This document shows positions 12,760 to 25,071 of a DNA stretch of 64,000 nt, in pieces. Source of the stretch: Chamaecrista fasciculata (taxonomy: Eukaryota; Streptophyta; Magnoliopsida; Fabales; Fabaceae); contig QANZ01030773.1 in the NCBI GenBank assembly GCA_003254925.1, forward strand, positions 19,979 to 83,978. Direction: 5' to 3'. How positions within the stretch are numbered: position 1 is the first letter of the stretch; every line of letters begins with the position of its first letter. The notes beneath the pieces are model-generated. The model saw only the letters and a program-made list of their open reading frames with translations. It ran no database searches and was not told the DNA's origin. A program made the position numbers and the translations under genes.

Positions 12760-13631
12760 GGGTCAAAGTATAATTTTGGTCCTTTATCTTTGGGATAAGT
12801 TGCTCTTCATCATTTTTTTCTTTGGTCTTATATTTTTCTCAAAAGTTTCATTCATTAGTCCTAATGTCTAAATATAACCATATCTCTCTCTTTGATTGCA
12901 ATGAGTTCAAATGTATATGTTACTCTTAACGAGTTTTTTCTTTGTCTAGTTTTAGAGCCGTCAGCAAACAAAGTCAAATTAGACTTCAAACGTGCGCTAC
13001 TTGTTTCATAGTCAAACGAGCGAAGTTGATTATATTTTTCTTGTTTCAACTTTGATTTGCGACAAGTTTAAAACTACGAGTTACTTTTGATGAGTCATTT
13101 TTCTGCCAAGTTAAGATCATTGGCAAATGAAGTCAAATCGAGCCTCAGAGTGATTTTCTATGATTTTTCACATTTTGGTTCTAGAACCACTTCTGAGCCG
13201 ATTTGATTTCATTTGCAGAAGGTCCCAATTGGCCAGAAAAAGGGCTCGTCAATTGTAACACATAGCTCCAAACTTGTCACAATCAAACTTGATATAAAAG
13301 AGATATGACTAACTTCGCTTTTTTATTTTTTTTTTATTTTTGGTAAAACTTCTCTTTTTTATTATAAAAGGAGTGACATACTTTTGGAGCCCGAGTTAAC
13401 ATTGTTTGTCGTTGGCAATCACTATACGAAGAAAGAATTCGTTAACAATAACTCGTGACTCCAAATTCGTCACAGTTAAACTTAAAATAAGATAGATATG
13501 GTCACATTCAGACGTTAGACAAAGAGAGTAAAACTTTTAGAAAAGATATATATATATATAGAACCGAAATCACAAGAAAAAAGATAAAGAGTTAACTTGC
13601 AACAAAAAATAAAAGACCCAAATTACATTTT
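12760..13631. repeat. Foldback-type repeat, 'GGGTCAAAGT...' family
   Basis: It begins GGGTCAAAGTATAATTTTGG and ends in ATAAAAGACCCAAATTACAT, a loose inverted pair. The interior phrases 'GAGTTAC...GACGAGT', 'GCAAACGAGGTCAAAT' and 'CTTGTTTCATGGTCAAA' recur in inverted order inside the element and also at 31880-33568 and 37169-37689, so it is a dispersed family. No ORF of note. Confidence 0.6.
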
Positions 13632-13738
13632 CTTAATGGTCTGAATATCAATATCTTCTGTAGGAAACTTGATACATACTTTTGATCGGTATCAATATAA
13701 TTTGAACTTCAGACTGTAAAGTAAGGGTACGATATGAG

Positions 13739-14257
13739 CACTGTTTTGAAAAATCAGTCGGTCGGACTGGTTGAACCGTGAATTAACCAATGGTTCGGCC
13801 CAAGTTAGATAGAAAGCCGTCGTGACAAAGAACCGGTTTAAAATCGAAAAACCGCTCTGAACTAAACGATTTGGGGTTGAACCGATTCAGAATATTTTTG
13901 TTTATTTTTTTTACTTTTTGGAATTAAAATGATGTTATTTTAAAGGTTTTTTTTTCTTATTAAGTTTAAACTCAAAATAATAAGCTATTTAGTAGTTTTC
14001 ACTTCAATATTTAATTTTTTATTCTTCTAGTTCTCACTTTCTTACTCAATCAAATTTAAATTCAAAGAATTTATTATATATTTTTAATAGTTATTAGTAT
14101 ATCTTTATTATTTTAAATTAAATATATATATTTTTTAATTTATTTAATTATTAACGATCCGATCTCGGTTAAATTATTGAATCTTGAACCGCTACTTCAC
14201 CCGATTCAATAATCGGTGCGGTTTAGATAGAAAACCTTTTTGACTTTAAAAACCTTG
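13739..14257. repeat. MITE-like element, 'GGTTGAACCG' family, with GATATGAG flanks
   Basis: GATATGAG flanks both ends (13731-13738 and 14258-14265), an 8-bp direct repeat consistent with a target-site duplication. The GC-rich ends contain GTCGGACTGGTTGAACCG and CGGTGCGGTTTAGATAG around an AT-rich core. Same family as 49689-50193, which has a 9-bp duplication. Confidence 0.65.
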
Positions 14258-14504
14258 GATATGAGTGTTTAATGTTGTGAATGTTTTTTCTTTTATAAGA
14301 ACAAAGACTTAATTAATTAACCGAACTAATTAATGATTTTGATTTTTGAGACAATTAACTTGGACCATATCTCAAGATTCTTACTCTTAATGAATGTCAA
14401 TATGTCATGCTCCATCTAATTTATATATTTAACCTCAAATAAAGGCCAAAGTATCTAATGAAAAGACATGCATTATAGCTAGACTTTGTTAAACGAAAAA
14501 GCGT

Positions 14505-14535
<31 letters not shown>

Positions 14536-15440
14536 CCATCATTGCTCATATATATCAACTATAAGGATTTACCTCATGCTCGTGCTTCTACTCTTTTTGA
14601 CTCTTTTTCCTCCTTTCTCACTCAACAACTTTTAGTGTGTTCATACATATAGTTGCAATTCAACCACCCCAATAAAATTAGTAATTTATCACAGATAATT
14701 ATGTTCTAATATAATAATTTAGACAAAGACTAATATTGATGACAAAATAATTTTTGAGGGACTAAATTGATAAACTTTTTTTTTTCAGGGACTAAATTGA
14801 AAAATATTAATATTTGGGAAGCAAAGATAAAATTTTAAAATTATAATTGAACAGGATGGTTATTTTTTGTCTAATCTAATTCATTTCTCAAAATGATTTT
14901 CAAGTTAGAACCAATTAACTCTTCGTTCAATCCAACTAAAAATTAGACACTATGTGGTTCACTTCGGTCCAAATAACATTATTGGTATATATATATTGGC
15001 CAAGATTAGTGTAGTACTCATCAATTAATGTATATGCAGTTAAAGATATTATTAATACATAGTCATATATTTACCAACAGAATCAAATTCAGATGAACTT
15101 GTAGACAAATTCAGAGCACTTAATTATTATTGTCTTGTTCCGAAATTTTACACCTCTCTCTATATATATGGAGAAACTTATATAAAGTTGATATAATGAT
15201 ATATATAGTGCTAGCTAGCTAGTCGATATATTATTGGTCACAATTGTCAACATCTTATACTTCTGCCTAATGGAGATATGCATGTATTTTCCTTTTACCC
15301 ACAAGTACGCGCGCATGCATATCAATAATTATCAACAAATAATTAAAATGATTGTACACTCGAAAATCGAAATTATATATATATATATATATAATTAGAA
15401 ACAAAGCATCATATCTATACTATATTATATGTGTGATGGT
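14258..15440. other. Gene-free AT-rich stretch
   Basis: Nothing coding. It contains a (TA)n microsatellite at about 14504-14530, short 'GGGACTAAATTGA' repeat phrases near 14757-14800, and another TA run at about 15376-15394. Confidence 0.6.
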
Positions 15441-16650
15441 GCTTTTAGTTGGTGACCGGACACCTGTCGTAAGGTGTCAAACACGTCAAATTAAATTTAT
15501 ACTCGAGTCTCGCAAGTATAAACTATATTTATTGAAATATAGTATAGATGCTTAACCCAAGGTCGAACTCTCGCGGAACTTCGTGGTTAAAGATAACTAT
15601 TATTTATATGAATGACTATGAATTTAAGTGAGGCTATAAAGATATTTATAAGAACAATTATATAAAGACACGGTAACAATAATATAAAGATATCCTAGAG
15701 AATAATCATGAATTCTACTATTATAGTTCATCAAGACACAGGATTGAAGTATTACTCTAATTATGTCACCAACCACATTCAAAGATATTATCGAAACTTC
15801 GAATATAACCAAGAACAATGGTGAAAGATATAAGATTAGGATAGGTAACTCATTTTAAAACTAGGTTTATGAGCTATTTGCCAAAGCTCTTCGGGGCAAT
15901 CTATATTATTGCCACATCAGAACAATAAACAAATATAAGTAATAAAGAACAATCCTAATTATATAATCTAAGATATGTAAACCACTCTTTAGCAAACCCT
16001 AAAGAGCAACTTCATTAATCGTGAGAGAGACAAACTCTAGGAATGTCAGGTCTCATTACTTTAACAAAGTTTGATCTACTAATTCATATAATTGTACTTC
16101 GAAATAAAACACTTAGTTCTAAGAGCAATCAATGAATAAACATAATTAAATAACAACTCCCTGGACTATGAAGAACGATGAACTCCAGCTTCCTTCATGA
16201 TACTCCTCTAGGATAAAGATGTTTAGGCTCTCATCATAGAGACCTATTGACAGCTACACTACTCTAATCTATTCTGCCACCAGTTGAGGTGCTGGAGCGT
16301 TTCTCTATTGTGAATTGACGAATTGAGAAGTGGCATGAGAGCTCTTTTTATAGTCCAAGTTAAGGAATATGGGCCGTTGGATGGTATCTTGATATCTTGA
16401 ATCTTAGCCGTCCAAATCATATCTTGGAGCTTAATAAGTTACTTGTTGACGTCATACTCTTCCATATCTTGGAGCTCAAGTTTACTTTTTGACGTCATAT
16501 TCTTCTAAGAGTCTTGCGTCGCGAGAATTCCTATTTTGCGCCGGCGGCTCACGTGGAGGCGCAACAATATCTTGTGCGATTTGATATCTTCTCGTTGATT
16601 CTAGATGATTCCCATTGGTTAGACCCTGTTTGGATATCACAAACACTAAA
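15440..16650. repeat. Non-coding dispersed-repeat-like region, possibly LTR-derived
   Basis: This block is GC-richer than its surroundings and non-coding. Features include 'AAGGTCGAACTCTCGCGGAACTT' near 15560, 'CCACCAGTTGAGGTGCTGGAGCG' near 16279 and three spaced copies of CATATCTTGGAGCT / TTGACGTCATA near 16420-16505. The texture resembles a long terminal repeat or non-autonomous LTR element, but I found no second copy, primer-binding site or polypurine tract in the window. Confidence 0.3.
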
Positions 16651-17219
16651 AACCCATTAAATAGCACTTATTTATAAAATACAATAAATAAACACTAATT
16701 AACCTATTTTATCCACTTTATTATGTCATACCTTGGTGCAGCCCTTAGCATATTAATTTGTCTAATTCTAATATATTATTATTATAAACACATTAAAAGA
16801 AGGCCAAATAACTTGTTCACTTTTGGGCTGATCAGTTGGTCAAAAATAATTAAATTAAAAATTAAAAAAATAAGAAATAAACATGTGGAACTTGATACTT
16901 GGCTAAGTGTATAGATAATGGGAGAGAGAAATTAGTAGATGAGATTTAAGAAAGCGAAAACTTATTATTTGGTCTTTTAATTTTCACACTTCTAACGATT
17001 TAGTCATTGAATAATAGAAATATACTATTTAGTCACTAAATAACTACAAATGTCAAATCAAACGTTATATACATATTTCTGTGTTCGTTAGGGCATGAAA
17101 AGCCCCTATCATTAAAATATGAGACCAGATCAAAGGAGTTTTTTGCTCATCACATTTTGATTCAATAATAGTATAATAATTACATTCCAGGCGCTGAAGC
17201 CGAGTGAGTATATATATAT

Positions 17220-17650
17220 ATAGAGGTAAATGTTAGAAATATTGTATAGGTTTTGATAGTGTGATCACTGTCCTTAAGGAAATTAAGCTCCCACTATTCG
17301 TTTGCCGCTGGGTTTTATGGCAGATTTCCTCCAGGATTTTACAAAGCCTGATATTATAGCCAGCAAAACTATAATATATTTTGAACACAATTTAGGAAGG
17401 AAAAGTTGAAGATTAAATATGCTATTTATAGAGGGAAAACTGAAGAGGTACAACCTTTCAGATTCCTATACTCATATCTTTTCATGTCCAACTTTAATGG
17501 TTGGTTATAACTTGTCATGATTCAACATTCATGACTTTTCAATAAACAGTTACAACCATCTATATATGAAGAGTTATGACTCTTCACATATGAGCCCTCT
17601 TCTCAACCCTTCAACGTAACTTATCCAATCCAATGTGGGACTTTAATTAT
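17220..17650 (-). repeat. Possible TRIM/LTR-like fragment
   Basis: The minus strand reads AAAGTCCCACATTGGATTGG near 17625-17640, a phrase often found at the start of plant LTRs. The interior (CTTAAGGAAATTAAGCTCCC near 17275) also looks like retroelement terminal sequence. No partner LTR was found. The flanks 16651-17219 and 17651-18241 are AT-rich, with 'tttagtc' repeat phrases and no genes. Confidence 0.3.
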
Positions 17651-18251
17651 TAACTATTTTCCAATAATAAATTAATTAATTAAGATCTTCAAATTAAAGG
17701 GCACTAATTAATTAAAGAAAAGAACTTATACCTATATATATTAATTTAACTAAAAATATCCACATACAGTCACACACTCACATCTACGGTTCAAAACTTC
17801 AAATTAATATAGTATAGGTAATAATATTTTGGAGTGCGTCTCTGAAATAGAGGGATAGTTTTATGTGCGCTCATAAATTTTATTTTTTAGTAAATTAATA
17901 ATTTAATTCATGAGAGATCACAAAGTTAACAACTTACTCTCTAAAAGACTAAAATACACATTTAATCACTAAAAGATCAAAACAATATACTTTTTAATCC
18001 TTAAAAAATTATAACGGTATATTATTTAGTCCATAGAAAGAACTAATTAGTATACTATTTTAATCTTTCAAGGATTAAACTGTATATTTTAATCTTTCCT
18101 GAATGAAACTATTAATTTACTCTTTTTTTTTTTATCAATTGTATTCTATAACTTTTACATTTGATCCGATGTCAAACTAAGACACCTAATGACATCAAAA
18201 TTGTTAATGACAACGGTTGAAGTCAATATCATTTGGGGTACAAATACAATT

Positions 18252-19315
18252 GAGTAAACTAGTATTTTAGTCCCTAAATTTTGCAGGCGGTGGCAGTTAG
18301 GTCCTTGGGTTTTGGAAATTGTACAACCCGGTCCCTGAATTATGCAAACATTGAGCAAGTTGGTCCTTCAATCACCCAGGTGTTACAAAAAAGCTGATGT
18401 GGCACGAATGGAGGCTGACGTGTGTCGTTAAGTGCTGACGTGGCTGTTAACTACCACATCAGCACCGGTTAAACACAAAAAAAAGCCTGTCACGTGTGTA
18501 ATTCTCGCCACATAAGCATAAGAATAAAAAAAGGCACTCTTTTGCAATTTGGTCCCAGCATTTTATTTTCTAAAATCAGAATAAAAAAAACATTTTGGTC
18601 CCTAAACCCTAAATCTTAAATCCTAAAATCCTAAACCCTAAAATACTAAATCATAAACCCTAAACCCTAAAACATTGAACCCTAAACCCTAAATCCTAAA
18701 CTCTAAAAGAAAGAACCCCTAAAAGCCTAGCCATCTCTGTTATCAAAGAGATTGCTTGAGATCCTGATCTTCACTGTTCATCTACTTCAATTTGTTTATC
18801 ATCTTCACTGTTCTACATAATTGTACAAACAGGTCCTCGGATTATCTAAATACGTTTGCCTTTTTGTACTATTTAGTCCCTAAAAAATTTAGTGTCAGAG
18901 ATGGTACGGTTTTAGGGGTTATTTCTTTTAGAGTTTAAGGTTCAGGGTTTAGGCTTTTAGGCTTTTAGGGTTTAGGGACCTAATTTTTTTTTTAATTTTG
19001 ATTTAAGAAAATAAAATGCAGGGACCAAATTGCAAAAGAGTGTCTCTTTTTTTATTCTTATGCTTATGTGGCGAGAATTACACATGTGGCAGGCTTTTGT
19101 TTATGCTGACTTGACAGTTAATGGCCACGTCGGCACTTAACGACACACATCAGCCTACATCCGTTCCACGTTAGCTTTTTTATAACACCTATGTGACATA
19201 AGGACCAACTTGCTCAAAGTTGCATAATTTAGGGACCGGGTTGTACAATTTCCAAAATCTAAGGACCTAACTGCCACCGTCTGTAAAATTCAGAGACTAA
19301 AATGCTAGTTTACTC
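18252..19315. mobile_element. MULE-like foldback element with perfect 10-bp target duplication
   Basis: The ends GAGTAAACTAG...CTAGTTTACTC are inverted repeats, and each arm continues for about 250 bp of imperfect complementarity ('TTTAGTCCCTAAATTTTGCAG', 'CCGGTCCCTGAATTATGCA', 'GTTAACTACCACATCAGCA'). The direct repeat AAATACAATT lies immediately outside both ends (18242-18251 and 19316-19325). A 10-bp duplication is the Mutator-superfamily size. The middle holds degenerate CCCTAAA telomere-like arrays, forward at about 18600-18715 and reverse-complemented at about 18930-18980. No transposase, so it is non-autonomous. Confidence 0.85.
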
Positions 19316-19325
19316 AAATACAATT

Positions 19326-20041
19326 GGTATAACATGTGAGAAATTTGAGATACAATCAACAAAAATGTGAAAGTCTTATAGTACAATTGATACTAAAACT
19401 AAAAAAAAATTGGTCGTCAAGTTAGCATTTTTGTTAAACATTTTGACAATGTTATTAGGTGTTGGTCTAATATTGAGTCAAATCTAAAATTTTAGAATAT
19501 AATTTCAAACAAAACAAATATTTCGATATACACTAAAATTATTTTATATTAATAGTTTATGAATATCCATAGTGCTTTTGTCTTTAATTTATATGAAATT
19601 GGATCTCTAAATTTCTTTGGAACTGGCAATCATTAGCCGTCAGATTTTGTGCTTGCCGTTAGGATTTTGACATGTGGTGATTTCACTTTTTTAAACACAC
19701 CCTTTCATTTTTTAAAACGACGACGTCTGCCTCAATTTACTCAGGCGGCCAATTGTAGACAATTACAGTTAACTCCAGAGAATCCGAGTCCAATTTATAT
19801 ACCTTTATTTACAAATATTGCTTTGATTAGAAGTGGACCCCAATAGATAAAATATGAAATTAAAGAGAAAGAAGAACAAAAATTTAATTAATTATACACT
19901 AACACAATATTCACCTAGCTACACGTACTTAATTACCAACCTAAACCTACCATGCACTTTATTCTAATTATTCCATCAAATCATCATCATATTAAAAAAA
20001 ACAGGGGAATAATTAACTGCCTTCCTTAATTAATTAGTTAA
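19326..20041. other. Gene-free stretch downstream of the CCT gene
   Basis: AT-rich, with no coding exon that I can support. It should contain the 3' UTR of the minus-strand CCT gene; several AATAAA-like signals are possible in this composition and none stands out. Confidence 0.55.
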
Positions 20042-22424
20042 TCAAGGATCATCCTGAACTAGATTTGAAACAACTAGGGTTTCAAAGAAATTGGCCCAAT
20101 TTTCATCTTCAATTAATTCAATATTATCTTCTTCTTCTTCATCTACACTCTTCTTGTTGTCTCTTTCTTCATTTTTAGCAAATCGTCCTCTAATGCGTGG
20201 CCTGCTGTCTGCCAACGTCTTCCTGCAAGCATACTGATTCCCACACACAAAATCAACTTTTTCATTTTTTTTGTTTATGTCGTACATTAAAATTATCAAA
20301 ATAATGCTTTATAATGAAACTACATTTTAGTTATTATACTTTGTGTTTTATATTATGTTGTACTAAAGTGTTGCATAACCTATATAAAACATTATTGCCT
20401 ATAATAATGAAATAAAAAAAAAATGTTGCATTTATTTCTAAAATATAATGCCGGAAAAGTGTTGCAAAAATTGTCGCTAAAAATATAGGCAATAATTTTT
20501 AAAATTTTTATAACACTTTTAAAAAACTATAGAAATATTAGAGTGAAGACTCTTGAATTTTTTTTTTTAAAAAGAATCTCATGTTGGAGTTCCACTAGAA
20601 ATGCATTGGTTAGGAAAAGTTTGAGTAAATTAAATTAATAACACAATCCTTAAAAAATGTATTGGGTTAACAATTCAATTCCTGAAAAATTGAAACATAC
20701 AATTTAATTTTATTATTTCAAGAACCAAATTGTCAACTCAATATTTTTTTGGAATTAAATTATTAATTTGTTCGAAGTTTATCTTGATAAATGAGTAAAC
20801 TATCAAATCAGTTCCCAGATTTTTGCTCGGTTACAAATAAACCCCTGGATTTAGCTAATAGACGAATAAGTACCCGAATTTATCGAACTTACACAAATTG
20901 GTCCCTCCGTTAACCTGCCGTTCCAAAAAACGTGAGGTGGCATGTTCCTAAACCCTATATTTTGTTTGGAAGAGTTTTGGGACACTTAACAATTTTATTT
21001 TGAGGATTTGGGACTAAAATGAATGAAGATGATGAAAAATAGGGAGAATTGAAAATAATGGGATAAAAATTAAAGCCAGGGACCAATTTGTCCAGACAAT
21101 TTTTTTTTTTTTAGTAATAATGCTGATGTGGCGACATTTACCCAGTTGACATTTCTTTTTTTTTNTAATGCTGATGTGGCGACATTTACCCAGTTGACAT
21201 TTTTTTTTAGTTTAACCCGTGCTGACGTGGCAGTTAACATGCCACACCAGCACTTAACGTGCCACCTCACATTTTTTGGAACGTCAGGTTGACGGAGGGA
21301 CTAATTTGTTTAACGCGCGATAAATTCGGGGACTTATTCGTCTATTAGCTAAATCCAGGGGCTTATCTGTAACCGAGCAAAAATCCGGGGACTGATTTGA
21401 TAGTTTACTCCTTGATAAATTATGGGACATGCTTAAATATATAGGTAAAAAAGAACATATATAAAAGAAAAAAAAAAAACAGAGTGAATCACCTTGATTT
21501 TTTTGTTGAAGTTCCTCTGATTTCTTTTAATTCTATATCTCTCAATCCTGACCTTCTTCTCCTCAGGGCTATAAGGGTACGCTCTGCTCATTCCTTCAAT
21601 GATCATACTACTTTCGCTTGAATAAGCACTCTCTGAATAGTGGCGATTATTTTGCCGTTGCATTACATTATTAATCCCCTGCTCCATCACATATAATCAA
21701 AACATTAATCAACACCATCGCTAAGAGTAAACTAACTATTTGATGTATGAAACATGACAAATGTCTCAATTTAATTTCCAAAAGATAACAAATATTTTAA
21801 TTTAGTCCCTATAAAAGCTGAAATTATAATTAGAATCAATTTAATCATTTTGTTAATAATACCCATTAAAACTTGATGAAATGTAGTGTTAATTTTATTA
21901 AAATTACAATCAACATCAAAGTTAACAAATCGTCTATTTTGTCAAAGTTTTGTACTTTCAATAATCTTTTTTTTTGTTAAATTTAAATTAATATTTTATG
22001 AAAACGACTAAATTGATTATAATTGTATTCTTCATGAACGTACTAATCTTATAATTTCATTTTTCAAGGACTAAAATGAGACTTTTATTATCTGTGAGGG
22101 ATTAAATCATGAATTTACTCTAATTAATATAATACTTACCTGCAAATCACCGGTACTGTAAACTTTCCTTACCGGAACGTTGTCGGAGTCTTCCATTAAC
22201 TCGGCAAATAGAGAATAAACGGGATGGTGGGTCCCACAAATATTCTTCTGCAGTGAGTGGCTTCTCTGCAATATCATACAATTACTCGGCGATCCGTAGC
22301 AGCTACTGCATCCGCTGCTACAACTGTTATGGCTCATCTCCGACGACTGACAAAGCTCCGGCGACGGAAAGTGGCCGAGGATGTCGGCGGCGCGTGAGAT
22401 TTCGGTGGTGGAGCGTGGATTCAT
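20042..22424 (-). CDS. CCT-motif family protein (CONSTANS-like without B-box)
   Basis: Nuclear regulator carrying the CCT domain found in CONSTANS, CO-like and TOC1 proteins, a basic domain used for NF-Y and DNA contacts. Three exons on the minus strand fit in phase 0: 22140-22424, 21493-21678, 20042-20233, giving 220 residues. The N-terminal part is Ser/Cys-rich and has no B-box zinc finger. Residues 139-181 form the CCT domain: RIERYRIKRNQRNFNKKIK in exon 2 continues as YACRKTLADSRPRIRGRFAKN in exon 3, the standard split site of this motif. An acidic tail (DEEEEDNIELIEDE) follows and may activate transcription. Intron 2 carries a MULE-like foldback element. A (GA)n tract lies just upstream of the ATG in the presumed 5' UTR. 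The closest group by sequence is the short CCT-motif (CMF) proteins; the biological role of this member cannot be read off. Confidence 0.92.
20793..21410. mobile_element. MULE-like foldback element inside CCT gene intron 2, 10-bp target duplication
   Basis: The left end GAGTAAACTATCAAATCAG is the exact complement of the right end CTGATTTGATAGTTTACTC, and the arms stay paired inward ('TTTTTGCTCGGTTAC', 'CCCGAATTTATCG', 'CGTTCCAAAAAACGTGAGGTGGC'). CTTGATAAAT is repeated immediately outside both ends (20783-20792 and 21411-21420). The interior includes an artefactual-looking duplication around the single N at 21165. No ORF. Confidence 0.88.
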
Positions 22425-22760
22425 AATTATGAGTGAGAAATTATGAATAAGAGAGAGAGAGAGAGGGGAAGAGAAATTATGAGTGAGAAACTGAGAATGA
22501 AATGTTATATGACTGAGTGTATGAGCACGAGTGTGGTTATATTAGTAAGTAACTATAAGTATACATTATATATTATACACGAAAAAAAAGAAAAAATAAA
22601 AAGAGAGAGAAAGAAAGGGGACGAAGGAAGGAGCTGGAGGATGACATGGACAATGCGTCATATTTTTGTAGAAGCGTTGACCCGTTGATTTCTTTCCACT
22701 AGGACAATGTTACTCCAAGGGAGATTTGTTAGAAAAATAAATGTATGTATATAAATTATA

Positions 22761-23172
22761 GGACAAAGTGAACTTTTGGTTCCATAACTTTTGTTTAAGT
22801 CTCAATATGGTCCCGTAACTTTTTTGTTGCACTTTTGGTCTCATATCTTCTATTTAAGTTGCAAATTTAGTCTTGTATCACTTTTGGTCTCATATATTTT
22901 GATCAGGTTGTAGAATTTATCTCATATCTTTGTAAAAAGTTCAACCCTCAATCCCACTTTACTTAAAGATATAAGATTAATTTTATACCTGATCCTAAGA
23001 TATGAGATCAATTCTGCAACTTGTACCAAAGATATGAGACCAAAAGTGCAAGATGCATGAGACCAAATTTGCAACTTGAATAAAAGATGAGATCAAAAGT
23101 GCAACAAAGAAAAAGTTATGGGACCAAATTGAGATATGAGCAAAAGTTATGAAACCAAAAGTACATATAGTC
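22761..23172. mobile_element. Foldback MITE, 9-bp duplication TAAATTATA
   Basis: The left arm (ACTTTTGGTTCCATAACTTTTG, then AACTTTTTTGTTGCACTTTTGG) is repeated as its complement in the right arm. TAAATTATA flanks both sides (22752-22760 and 23173-23181). It lies about 340 bp upstream of the CCT gene's start codon, in its promoter region. Same family as 1790-2062 and 58291-58624. Confidence 0.8.
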
Positions 23173-23181
23173 TAAATTATA

Positions 23182-23814
23182 TATTATGCATGTGGTGTTT
23201 TAAATTTTAATACTTAGTATTTGGTCTAAAAATATGTTACTTTAAGAAAAAAAATATAGTTATAAATAATGAGATTTTTTTTTGTTAATTATGGGACAAT
23301 AAAATGAAATTAATTCTCATTATTAAATCTTTATAAATTAAGATATTAAAATGATAATAAAAATATTTTAAAGATAAAATGTACTATTTGGTCCTTGAAT
23401 TTATTTTGAGTCAACGAATTAGTCTTTGAATAATCGAAATACACAATTTAAACCTTGAAATATTACAATTGTCAACAATTTGATTCCTAAATTTGAATTG
23501 ATTTGACACAATTTGTAATTTTTTGTCATTGAATTTGACCTATGAGTCAAATCAATTATGATTGTGATATTTTAGGGACCGAGTTGATTTGGTACCAATT
23601 CGAGGACAAAAAAAATGTAGATTTTCTCTATTTTTAAAGATAAAATTTTATATTTTATTTTTTAATATCTAATTGAAGAATATAATTTACCATCTTTCCA
23701 AGTCTAAACTCTTAAATTATAATTTTCCAAATAATACAAAAAAAAAAAGGCTAAAATGGGTTTATTAGCCAAGCATTAAAAACAACATATTTTTACCGAA
23801 ATTAAAAACAACAA
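23182..23814. other. Gene-free stretch with old repeat phrases
   Basis: AT-rich. 'TTTGGTCCTTGAATTT' and 'GGGACCGAGTTGATTTGG' at 23390-23600 look like a worn foldback repeat. No coding exon. Confidence 0.5.
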
Positions 23815-23819
23815 ACATA

Positions 23820-24401
23820 TGATGAACTAGGTTCTGGCCGGGGGTCATTACCTGGTTCAGATGAGACAACTCTGGATTGAAGGTTACCTGCAAGTTAATG
23901 AACACACATGGTGACCTTGCGATTCACCTCCGATGCTTAAGTCAGTAATGTGTATTTGCTCAATAATGTCAATTGACTGAGAGTAGAGCGTACCTTTGCC
24001 AGTATGGAGGTCTGACCTTTTTATACTTGCTAAGGGCAATCTGGTGTGATCTTGCAATTAATGCTTGGATATTTGATTGAGATCTCTGATGATCTGATTG
24101 TAATCCTTGTCTCCCACGAAGTTTCCTTTCTTGTGCAAGGCGCCTTGATCGCCAAGGCAGAATCCATGGGGAGGATCTTCCTGATTGACTGCGGATCTTG
24201 GTTGATCCTTGATTGGTTCCTGATTGATCCAGGGAATGTTTCCTTATTCCTTGCGACCTTTTGCCTTGTGGGCGCCCACACCCTTTATGGCGCTAGGCGT
24301 CCCTGCCCTAATGAGATGTAGGGCGTTCTCGCCCTTACAACTCATCTCATGGGCTTGTGGCATACTGGGCCAAGGGCATCTCCTGCCATTTGGGCCTCCT
24401 A
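23820..24401 (-). repeat. 3' LTR of the gypsy element, inner edge deleted
   Basis: It begins TGATGAACTAGG next to ACATA, and matches the other LTR up to GGGCCTCCTA. The last ~20 bp present in the other LTR (ATTATTGGGCCTATTATCA) are missing and replaced by RNase H-side sequence, marking the deletion junction. Confidence 0.85.
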
Positions 24402-24880
24402 CTTCTTCCGATGGTAGAACCTCCTTTTCCAGGATTGAGGGTTCTCTTAGAGTTGTTTTGATGATGGACTCTCTACCTCCTTTGGTTGGCTTAGACGCCA
24501 ATTTGGCCAGTGCATCCGCTCTGCTGTTGTCGTTTCTCGAGATGTGCTGAAATGTGGCTTCTATTCCAGAGCCCTCAATGGTCTTCTTCGCCTTTTCTGC
24601 GTATTGGATCATCGTTGGGTCTTTTGTTTCGTATTCTCCATTCATTTTCTGTATCACAAACTAGGAATCTCCCAAGATTTCTAGCCTTTTGGCACCGATG
24701 TTTGCTGCCAATTTCAGGGCAGCTAAAGCTTCGTATTCTGCTTGGTTGTTGGTGATTGGGAACTCAATTTCTATTGATTGTTCCACGATGGAGGTATCTG
24801 GGGCTCGCATCACTACCCTTGCGACTCGCTGTGAGTTTGACACCGCCCCATCGATGTGTATTTTCCAGGTCCAGTCTTAG
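24402..24880 (-). pseudogene. Second (archaeal-type) RNase H domain of the gypsy element
   Basis: Minus-strand text begins WKIHIDGAVSNSQ, continues EFPITNNQAEYEALAALKLA (the conserved NNxAEYEAL block) and RLEILGDS, hits an in-frame TAG at 24661-24663, and resumes QKMNGEYETKDPTM and HISRNDNSRADALAKLAS. This is the additional RNase H typical of Tat elements. Where the integrase should follow, the sequence passes directly into the LTR at about 24401. Confidence 0.82.
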
Positions 24881-25071
24881 GCGTTCTCGGATAGTGGTCC
24901 CGTCATCGAACGTCTATCCTTTAATGACCCTTCTTGGTTCATAGGTTATTCCGTATTCGGAAATGTCCACTGACCAAACTAACATTCTTCCAGCGATGTC
25001 TGGTTGTTCAACCATCTGTTTGATGGGTCTGTCTGTTCTGACAATGATCTGGTACGGTTGGTAGCAATGCG

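Noticed and set aside
18600-18720. Interstitial telomere from a chromosome fusion
   Set aside because: The arrays are degenerate, short and mirrored within one transposable element.
22443-22688. 81-codon plus-strand frame next to the CCT gene
   Set aside because: It is made from (GA)n-rich 5' UTR/promoter sequence and has no protein-like composition.
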